Positions 4,980 to 10,851 of a stretch of 10,851 nucleotides of DNA are shown in pieces. Below the pieces are notes generated by a model that was not told the DNA's origin, ran no database searches, and worked only from the letters and a program-made list of their open reading frames with translations. Source of the stretch: Candidatus Aenigmatarchaeota archaeon (GTDB lineage Archaea; Aenigmatarchaeota; Aenigmatarchaeia; PWEA01; JAGHBM01); NCBI GenBank assembly GCA_023133195.1, contig JAGLWW010000015.1:1-10851 (forward strand), given 5' to 3'. The first letter of the stretch is position 1. Each line of letters opens with the position of its first letter. Position numbers and translations under genes: made by a program.

Positions 4980-7793
4980 ATGATTCGTTTAAAAAATAAA
5001 AAAATTATTATTTTTACTATAATTTTTATTTTATCTTCACTTATATTACCGCATTTAATTTTGGCTGCCTGCGTTCTTGATTGTAAATGGCTTTGCGACT
5101 ATTGTCCCTTCTGGCCTACAAATCATTGTGGGGATGGAATGCCACCTTGTATTTGTTCTACATGGGCTCCAAGTGAAGATCCTTGTGAAGGGTCGCTAAC
5201 TATACCCCCCTTCGGAGATGATGCCAACTGTTATGATTATCCTGGCGGTCAGCATGGAAATTGGCCTGAAGGTACTCTGGGTTATGTATGGGATTCTTGC
5301 GCTGATCCTACTTGCTCGGCAGAAAGTTATACAGCTTATTATGACCCAGATGATGATAGATGGGTAACATGTAGCGGTGCGATAGAGAGCGGATATTATG
5401 CTCACGGAGGAGCTACACCTAATTTATGCGTTGATCTTAACATAAATAATTGCGGAGATGCTCCTTCTTATCCCGCAGGCGACAACAATTGCGAGGCAGC
5501 ATGCGGTGCTGATTCATTTTGTGATGAAATGGGAGCCATGTCATGTCCAGGGGGATGTGCTCAAGGAGTTGCTCAACGTGTGGACTGTTGTAGTGATGCT
5601 TGTAATTTTTACGATGATTGGTGTGCAAGTGTTTGTGGAGCTCATGCGGATTGTAATCTAAAATTTCCTGGAGATTCCTGCGGTACCGGAAAAACTTGTA
5701 AGGCCGATTGCAGTTGCACATTGGACCCATGTGATGGTTATAGCAACCAAGGCGAGTGTACAGCCAATGAATGTAAATGGTGTAATAAATGTAGCGGCAC
5801 CAAGACTAACACATGGGAAACTGGAAAGTGTGTGGACACAGCAACTGATTGTGGTTATCACTGCGTTGAAGGTGAATGTGGGGCGGAATGTGATTCTAAT
5901 GGCGATTGCCCTGGAACAGAAACATGTGATTCAAACTGCGAATGTCAATCAGGTGCAACATGTCCCTCTGCAGTCTGCGGCGGATACTGCGGAGACTATG
6001 GCGCTTGGCCTGACTGGAGATATTACAATTTATGTGGTACAGACGGAGACTACAGTGGCTGTACCGAAAACAATGGCTACCCATTTTGTGGCTCAGCCTG
6101 TATTTACGATAATACCGAATTTTGTCCCTTAGGATGTTCTGGAGGAAGTTGTCAGGGAGGATCTCCCTATGGTACTTGGACTTCATGTAAAACGTATTAT
6201 GGTTATGATAACTATCCAGATGGTTTTAAAGTAGATAACGTTTTCTGGGGTCATGTGTATCTTAATTTCCATTACTGGTCAGACTGTCCCAATTGGCTTT
6301 ATGTTGACTGTGAGTATGAGAATGGGGATGAACACTGGTTGACCAGAGACTGGGACGCACCTAATGGGTGGACATCTTGTTATTGGGGGTGGTATTTCTG
6401 GGAGTCTTATAATCCTGCCAGAGATTCAAACGGCGATGGCAAATTGAGAGTATATTGCGATTCAAACGGCGGCGGAGATTTTGCATTTTATATTATAAAG
6501 AGACCTAGCTACATGTTTTATGTAACCCCCTATGTAATATCGGGTACCGGCAGCAGTCCTCTGACATCTTGGGTTTTAAACAGGGCTGATAGTTCAGTAT
6601 CCGGCGTACCGGTTGATCAAGAAGGTTTGGGTGTAAGGATAGAGTATGGGGGTTGTGCACCTTGTACAGGCATGAGCGGTAATCAGTATACTGTTCCTGG
6701 TAACAACCCAAACTGGGATAGTCATGGTTTTACTTTAACTTATACTGGCAGTGAACCTAGCTTCTGGTTTACTCTTTATGGCAGAGAATATGAATCTTGT
6801 TCAGGTTGGGAAGAGTTTTATATGGATGTAGAGTATGGCTATTCCATACAATTTGAAGAAATATGCGATAACGGGATAGATGATGATGGAGATAGTCTGA
6901 TAGACTGTAATGACCCCGATTGTCTCGGTGAAGACACAAACGGTGACGGATACGTCGACTGCTGTAACGTAAATGCTGACTGTACTCCAAATAGAAATTG
7001 TGTTAACGAGGCATGTTCAAGCAATTATTGCCAGTATCCCATCAGGAGCTTGTGTGAAAACGTAGAATGCGCAGGAACAGAATGGTGTGACGGAACTAAT
7101 ACAGATTGTGTAACCCCAGACGATGATAATGACGTATGTGAAACATGTTTTGGCGGTAACTGGGACTATACCACAGGCGGGGAATGCTGTGAATATAATT
7201 GGGGAGCGGGTGACGATTGGTGCCACACGGGCGTAGTTGGCAATCCTGGTGATTCTTGTGTAGGCGTCGGTGTATGGCACAGTGACCATTGTCAATATAC
7301 CGTATCCAATTGCGACGAATTAACTTTTAATATTACAACTGGAATTTGTGACCCAGAAATAGATTGCGGGTTTGGTGGTGGTGGTGGCTGCGTACCACAG
7401 AGCGTTTGCGGACCGTGCTGTGTGGGATGTGAGTGCATTGACGTAACACTTTCAGCTTCATACATATCAACCAAGACATTAGTAAAGAATTTGATTGAAA
7501 TAAGATTCAGCAACATGGATACAGTGAGTCCCCAACCAGTGGAAGTTTATTTACCCGATGAATATATTAACAAGTTACAGACTTGCTTTGGCAAACATTG
7601 CGAGGCATGGGATTACTCTTTAATAAATGACACGGGAGAATACATTGGAGAGCAATCAATTATAGTAACAGTTCTTCCAAGTGCAAATCAAGAGAATCTG
7701 GCTAACTTTACTTTCACTCCTTCGGGTCCCACTCCTGTTGATAAGTATGAAATAGAAATAGGAGTAAGGAACATAGGCGAAGAATCGTGTTAA
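4980..7793 (+). CDS. Large secreted Cys-rich surface protein, possible lipoprotein, with Ca-binding-like motifs
   Basis: The product is 937 residues with about 90 cysteines. A basic start (MIRLKNKK) and a hydrophobic stretch (9-30) form a signal peptide ending LAAC (28-31), which fits a lipobox with C31 as the lipid-modified residue. Residues 31-395 are a Cys-dense array with repeats such as CDSNGDC and CDSNCEC (304-322). Residues about 398-625 have fewer cysteines and many Trp/Tyr, and contain DSNGDG (482-487). Residues 628-648 carry the motif CDNGIDDDGDSLIDCNDPDC, and DTNGDGYVDC follows; both resemble Ca-binding loops of surface proteins. More Cys-rich sequence reaches a Gly tract (799-803). 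The C-terminal 115 residues look like an Ig/CARDB-type beta domain ending in a terminal Cys. No C-terminal anchor is present. This is probably an adhesin or envelope component; binding partners are unknown. Many disulfides imply folding outside the cytoplasm. Confidence 0.75.
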   Translation: MIRLKNKKIIIFTIIFILSSLILPHLILAACVLDCKWLCDYCPFWPTNHCGDGMPPCICSTWAPSEDPCEGSLTIPPFGDDANCYDYPGGQHGNWPEGTLGYVWDSCADPTCSAESYTAYYDPDDDRWVTCSGAIESGYYAHGGATPNLCVDLNINNCGDAPSYPAGDNNCEAACGADSFCDEMGAMSCPGGCAQGVAQRVDCCSDACNFYDDWCASVCGAHADCNLKFPGDSCGTGKTCKADCSCTLDPCDGYSNQGECTANECKWCNKCSGTKTNTWETGKCVDTATDCGYHCVEGECGAECDSNGDCPGTETCDSNCECQSGATCPSAVCGGYCGDYGAWPDWRYYNLCGTDGDYSGCTENNGYPFCGSACIYDNTEFCPLGCSGGSCQGGSPYGTWTSCKTYYGYDNYPDGFKVDNVFWGHVYLNFHYWSDCPNWLYVDCEYENGDEHWLTRDWDAPNGWTSCYWGWYFWESYNPARDSNGDGKLRVYCDSNGGGDFAFYIIKRPSYMFYVTPYVISGTGSSPLTSWVLNRADSSVSGVPVDQEGLGVRIEYGGCAPCTGMSGNQYTVPGNNPNWDSHGFTLTYTGSEPSFWFTLYGREYESCSGWEEFYMDVEYGYSIQFEEICDNGIDDDGDSLIDCNDPDCLGEDTNGDGYVDCCNVNADCTPNRNCVNEACSSNYCQYPIRSLCENVECAGTEWCDGTNTDCVTPDDDNDVCETCFGGNWDYTTGGECCEYNWGAGDDWCHTGVVGNPGDSCVGVGVWHSDHCQYTVSNCDELTFNITTGICDPEIDCGFGGGGGCVPQSVCGPCCVGCECIDVTLSASYISTKTLVKNLIEIRFSNMDTVSPQPVEVYLPDEYINKLQTCFGKHCEAWDYSLINDTGEYIGEQSIIVTVLPSANQENLANFTFTPSGPTPVDKYEIEIGVRNIGEESC

Positions 7794-7812
7794 TGTTTTA
7801 AGATGCGATATT

Positions 7813-8292
7813 ATGAGAACAAAATTTTTATTTACGGTCGTTTTCTTTCTTATTCTTTTCTCAGGATTCACAGCTGCATCCACTCTGGCAAAACTGGAAG
7901 TCGTAATACTTGCTCCCGGAATGAAGGAAACCATTTCTGTTAACCTTAATGAAGAGTTTAGCCTTAACGGAAAAATACGGCAGAAGGCCCTTTTGACAGG
8001 CTATGATGATGTCTATGACAACCTAGTTATAGAGTTATCTGATATAAAAGAGGAAGGTGTCCCGGAAGCTGACTTGAGAATATCTGCTTTAAAGACCGGT
8101 GTCCCTGTTACTCTTGGACTGTCGGATATGAGGGCCAGGAATGAGGAGAATGTATTTGGAGTAAGAATAAAACTTTTAGATTTCGTTAGAGACGGAGACG
8201 GTTACATAGGTGCAAAGTTTTTGGTTGAAAAAGAATCAAAGACCTGGTCAGAATTCTTTGTGGAATTTATAAGAGCGCTTTTGTTTGATTGA
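7813..8292 (+). CDS. Small secreted protein (159 aa), function unknown
   Basis: A signal peptide is evident: MRTKF, then a hydrophobic run to about residue 18, and a likely cleavage after FTAA or S (20-23). The mature part alternates strand-like segments, for example LEVVILAP (28-35), EETISVNL-type sequence and VFGVRIKLLDFV, and has an RDGDGYIG turn near residue 130. This suggests a single beta-sandwich domain. It ends in a short amphipathic/hydrophobic stretch, FFVEFIRALLFD, that may contact the membrane or a partner. The mature part contains no cysteine, in contrast to its upstream neighbour. The ATG at 7813 is 19 bases after the previous stop, with only a weak GATGCGAT ribosome binding site. 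It is probably the last gene of the export cluster, perhaps an accessory subunit of the large Cys-rich protein. I do not recognise the family. Confidence 0.65.
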   Translation: MRTKFLFTVVFFLILFSGFTAASTLAKLEVVILAPGMKETISVNLNEEFSLNGKIRQKALLTGYDDVYDNLVIELSDIKEEGVPEADLRISALKTGVPVTLGLSDMRARNEENVFGVRIKLLDFVRDGDGYIGAKFLVEKESKTWSEFFVEFIRALLFD

Positions 8293-8297
8293 AAGAA

Positions 8298-8313
8298 GGA
8301 TTTAAATAAATCC
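8298..8313. terminator. Hairpin between convergent genes, overlapping the protease stop codon
   Basis: GGATTT and AAATCC are perfect 6-base arms around a 4-base AAAT loop. GATT and AATC flank the structure on both sides with a short bulge. Only nine bases separate the two convergent stops, so the symmetric element may serve both strands, though no long T-tract follows it. Confidence 0.35.
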
Positions 8314-9465
8314 AATCAGGAAATTCCCTATTATAAGTGAAAGGAATATCGCGGAAAAAAGTCTTACAATCCCTTTCGTGTATTTTGGCATGAACCTTTC
8401 GCTCAGGGCTTCTATCATGAGCCCCCCATCCAAGGGTTTTATAGGAAATATGTTGACAAGACCTACACCCAGGTTGAGCATGAATATCCAGCTAAGCATT
8501 TCCACAAGGAATTTTATGATTCCATAAAACGGAGTTCCTGAATACACTTTTTTTATTGGATGAACGTCCCTGACATATGATATACCTATAAATCCCTGCC
8601 CGGAATTATCCGGATTTTCAGCAAGTTTAAGCTCGTAACTTTCGTCATATGTTTCTATTGTAACCATTTGCCCAGGCTTAGTTTTCTCCATTATTCCAGA
8701 CAACTCTTCCACGTTCCTGATTCTTTGCCCGTCTACGGAAATTATTGCGCTGGTCATGTTTGCCATTTGGGCAGGATAGGGCGCTGCACCATACTGGGTT
8801 GAGTTTACATAGCCCGCGTACCCGACACAATCCGTAAGGAAAACAGGCGAGATAATAAAAGTAAGTATAAGCATCACAAATCCCGCCAGCAAAAAGTTTG
8901 AAAATGAACCGCCTGCATATATCCTTATCTTGGTCTTCCAGTTTGCCTTTTTCAGCTGCTTCTCATCCGGCTCAACAAAAGCTCCCGGTATTACTGCCAG
9001 TAACAAAAGCCCGAGGTTCTTTATCCTTATCTTTTCGGCTCTTGCAAGTATGCCGTGCATCCCCTCATGCACAAATATCAGGGATACCACACCGATTATG
9101 AAGTACCAGAAGGGCACTCCTATAAAACCATATCCTATTGTTGCTTCCTGTGTTGGAAAAGGAATTACAAGAGAAAGCGAGGGAGCTCCGGTCGGGAACA
9201 TTAAAGCGTTAAGAAGAAAATTAAGCCCAAAAAACATCCCACCAAAACAAACTACAACGCCAATGGAGCCGATTGTTTTCCAGAATCTTGGGGATTTCCC
9301 AGCTATCTTGTCCAGAAGTTTCCTTCCCTTCTTTGTCCTTCTAATGAAGAGAATTCCCTTCACTTCTACGTTTTTCCTGTCTTTGAACAAAAGAACGGCG
9401 AAAATCCCGATAAAAACAAGAATTGACATGAAATACCATTCTAAATACCACACCATGCCAAACAT
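8302..9465 (-). CDS. M50 family (site-2 type) intramembrane zinc metalloprotease with PDZ domain
   Basis: The product is a 387-residue multi-spanning membrane protein. The zinc site is FVHEGMH, with H133, E134 and H137 inside a hydrophobic segment (119-140). The third ligand is provided by NIFPIKPLDGG (338-348, D346), the family's LDG motif. Between them, residues about 240-300 form a PDZ-like domain (SVDGQRIRNVEEL). The N-terminus has a helix at about 10-27, a basic region and a second membrane segment (63-90). Further helices lie at about 190-210, 315-340 and 366-386. Site-2 proteases cut transmembrane segments of regulators or signal-peptide remnants. Here an exported-protein cluster converges on it, but a functional link is only inferred. 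Start choices are ATG 9465, ATG 9456 and ATG 9429. The distance from the TATA box fits 9456 at least as well. No key residue is missing. Confidence 0.9.
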   Translation of the reverse strand: MFGMVWYLEWYFMSILVFIGIFAVLLFKDRKNVEVKGILFIRRTKKGRKLLDKIAGKSPRFWKTIGSIGVVVCFGGMFFGLNFLLNALMFPTGAPSLSLVIPFPTQEATIGYGFIGVPFWYFIIGVVSLIFVHEGMHGILARAEKIRIKNLGLLLLAVIPGAFVEPDEKQLKKANWKTKIRIYAGGSFSNFLLAGFVMLILTFIISPVFLTDCVGYAGYVNSTQYGAAPYPAQMANMTSAIISVDGQRIRNVEELSGIMEKTKPGQMVTIETYDESYELKLAENPDNSGQGFIGISYVRDVHPIKKVYSGTPFYGIIKFLVEMLSWIFMLNLGVGLVNIFPIKPLDGGLMIEALSERFMPKYTKGIVRLFSAIFLSLIIGNFLIGFI

Positions 9466-9473
9466 TTATTAAC

Positions 9474-9486
9474 TTTTATATAAATA
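9474..9486. promoter_or_regulatory. Symmetric TATA element shared by the divergent protease and LysRS genes
   Basis: TTTTATATAAATA reads as a TATA box on both strands. Its centre at about 9480 is roughly 22-25 bases from both start regions (9502 plus; 9456-9465 minus). One box may direct transcription either way, or two overlapping boxes may be used. Confidence 0.5.
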
Positions 9487-9493
9487 GTTAAAT

Positions 9494-9499
9494 GTGATC
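9494..9499 (+). promoter_or_regulatory. Ribosome binding site GTGATC for the LysRS gene
   Basis: GTGATC matches the archaeal anti-SD core and ends two bases before ATG 9502, the usual distance when counted from GGTGA. Its presence requires the transcript to start upstream of 9494, earlier than the TATA at 9474-9486 alone would predict. Confidence 0.5.
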
Positions 9500-9501
9500 T
9501 C

Positions 9502-10851
9502 ATGCACTGGGCTGATAATATTGCAAAAAGTATTATAGAGAAATGTGGAGAAAAGAAAGAGTACGTAATAGAAGGCGGCATAGCTCCCTCAGCAAGGAAG
9601 CATATAGGAAGTTTCAGGGAAATAATAACCGGGTTCTTTATTAAAAAAGCCCTTGAAGAAATGGGAAAAAAAGTAAGATTCATATATTCATGGGATTCTT
9701 TTGATAGACTGAAGAAGGTTTCTGCTTCTATTCCTGAAGACAAAAAGAAGGAACTGGAGAAGTATATTGGAGTTCCGCAGGGTTTGATTCCGGATTCCTT
9801 TGGCTGCCACAAATCCTATGCAGAGCATTTTCAAAGTTTTGTTGAAGATGAGGCAGAAAAGATAGGAGTAAAGCCTGAATTCATTTATGAAGACGAGGAA
9901 TACAAGAAGTGCGTTTACTGGGAGTTGATTGTAAAAATAATGAACGAGAAGGAAAAGATAAGAAAAATACTCAACAAGTATCGTGACCATCAGATTGAAG
10001 AGGACTGGTGGCCCGTTAGGGTTTACTGTGAGAAGTGCGATAATGGGGACGATACAAGGATAATAAACTATGACGGAAAAAATACCATAGAATACGAATG
10101 CGGGTGTGGCTACAAAGGTTCAATGGATTTCAGCAAGGTCGGAATGGTCAAGCCGACGTGGCGCGTAGACTGGGCCATGAGATGGTTTTATTACAAAGTA
10201 GATTTTGAACCCAGCGGAAAGGATCATATGGTTGCAGGAAGCTCTTACGAGACCAGCTCTGAAATAGTCAGTGAAATTTTTGACCGCGAACCGCCGCTGG
10301 CAAAGATGTACGAGTTCGTGGGAAGAAAAGGAGACAAGGGAAAAATGTCTGCTTCTGTGGGAAACATAGTAACAGCAACGGATGTAATGGAAATATACCC
10401 AAATGAAATCATAAAGTATTTTTTTGCAGGAACCAAACCAAACAAGCTTTTCAACATTCCCTTTGACGAAGAAGTTTTGAAGGTTTATGAAGATTTTTAC
10501 CAGTGTGAGCGAATTTATTTCGGGCTTGAAGACGTGAGCGAGCGTGACGAAAGTCACTGGAAGAGGGTCTATGAACTTTCCAAGGAAAAGATACCACATA
10601 GAATGCCTATACAGATACCTTTTTCTTATGCATCTTTGATAGCCCAGTTATTTAACGAAAAAGACATGGATAGAATTGAAGAGCTTTTGAAAAAGACAGG
10701 ACATGTGAAAACAGGTCTTACGGATGAGGATAAAGAAAGAATAAAGGTTTTGCTTTCAAAGGCAAGAAACTGGGTTGAAAAATATGCTCCGGAACAATAT
10801 AAAATTCGAATTCAGGAAAAAATTTCTAAAGACCTTAACCTTTCAGAAGAC
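9502..10851 (+). CDS. lysS: Class I lysyl-tRNA synthetase, partial (3' end outside window)
   Basis: The product joins lysine to tRNA-Lys in the cytoplasm using ATP. The visible 450 codons have no stop, and the family is usually a little over 500 residues, so the C-terminal end is missing. The class I signature is clear: IAPSARKHIGSFRE (27-40) is the HIGH motif with the PS.xxHIG form of class I LysRS, and GKMSAS (280-285) is the KMSKS loop. C176, C179, C200 and C202 form the inserted zinc site. Conserved stretches PTWRVDWAMRW (218-228) and GKDHM (239-243) line the active site. Residues beyond about 320 belong to the helical anticodon-binding region. Class I LysRS is found in most archaea and a few bacteria, whereas most bacteria and all eukaryotic cytosols use class II. 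The start is fixed by the GTGATC site and the first ATG of the conserved region. Confidence 0.95.
   Translation, partial: MHWADNIAKSIIEKCGEKKEYVIEGGIAPSARKHIGSFREIITGFFIKKALEEMGKKVRFIYSWDSFDRLKKVSASIPEDKKKELEKYIGVPQGLIPDSFGCHKSYAEHFQSFVEDEAEKIGVKPEFIYEDEEYKKCVYWELIVKIMNEKEKIRKILNKYRDHQIEEDWWPVRVYCEKCDNGDDTRIINYDGKNTIEYECGCGYKGSMDFSKVGMVKPTWRVDWAMRWFYYKVDFEPSGKDHMVAGSSYETSSEIVSEIFDREPPLAKMYEFVGRKGDKGKMSASVGNIVTATDVMEIYPNEIIKYFFAGTKPNKLFNIPFDEEVLKVYEDFYQCERIYFGLEDVSERDESHWKRVYELSKEKIPHRMPIQIPFSYASLIAQLFNEKDMDRIEELLKKTGHVKTGLTDEDKERIKVLLSKARNWVEKYAPEQYKIRIQEKISKDLNLSED

Noticed and set aside
6423..6471. 13-bp direct repeat GATTCAAACGGCG in the Cys-rich gene.
   Set aside because: Both copies encode DSNG in the same frame, so the repeat reflects the Asp-rich loops rather than a DNA element.
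7374..7387. GGTGGTGG tract, similar to the ribosome binding site seen at 2032.
   Set aside because: It is in frame and encodes the Gly tract at residues 799-803; no start codon at suitable spacing opens a credible gene.
5437..7516. Many Cys/His-rich reading frames in other frames of the Cys-rich protein gene.
   Set aside because: They arise because TGT/TGC-rich codons give Cys, Thr or His in other frames. None has a promoter, and the main frame is open for 937 codons with a signal peptide.
8930..9472. Plus-strand reading frame of 180 codons opposite the protease gene.
   Set aside because: The minus frame has HEGMH, PDZ and LDGG motifs in order; the plus frame shows no domain.
10120..10599. 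Minus-strand reading frame of 159 codons opposite LysRS.
   Set aside because: It covers the KMSAS region of a clear class I LysRS and has no features of its own.
1..10851. CRISPR array, tRNA or rRNA genes, insertion sequence ends.
   Set aside because: No regularly spaced repeats, no tRNA-like cloverleaf with CCA-type end, no rRNA conserved stretches and no transposase or terminal inverted repeats were found by eye.

Overview
The window reads as archaeal, AT-rich chromosomal DNA. Evidence for this is a class I lysyl-tRNA synthetase, a PDZ-containing M50 intramembrane protease, TATA boxes about 25 bases before several starts, and GGTGA/GTGATC-type ribosome binding sites. Very Cys-rich secreted proteins with a CDNGIDDDGD-type motif and many small unassigned genes are compatible with a DPANN lineage or another little-studied archaeon. 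That placement is inference from style, not from a marker tree.

Layout. Bases 1-587 (minus) hold the 5' part of a GT-A glycosyltransferase-like gene. Divergent from it, 674-1250 is a two-gene unit whose products both resemble the hydrogenase maturation chaperone HypC: a 53-residue stand-alone form and a 134-residue protein with a helical N-terminus. A small three-helix membrane protein (1315-1587) follows and converges on a small zinc-ribbon protein (1620-1808, minus). From 2043 to 8292 four consecutive plus-strand genes encode predicted membrane-anchored or exported proteins. They are a coiled-coil/TM/TSP3-like/transglutaminase-like protein, an N-anchored protein with Cys-paired repeats, a 937-residue Cys-rich exported protein with a lipobox-like signal, and a small secreted protein. 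The M50 protease gene (8302-9465, minus) converges on this cluster. The class I LysRS gene (9502 to the window end) diverges from the protease.

How the genes may work together. The 2043-8292 block looks like a dedicated envelope or extracellular module. A membrane-bound Cys-His-Asn transglutaminase/protease-like enzyme faces outward beside large disulfide-rich, probably Ca-binding surface proteins. Its first gene has an 18-bp perfect inverted repeat at the predicted transcription start, which suggests a repressor site. The last three genes are closely spaced and probably co-transcribed. LysRS and the protease are housekeeping flanks. All functional statements rest on reading motifs by eye; no database search was possible.
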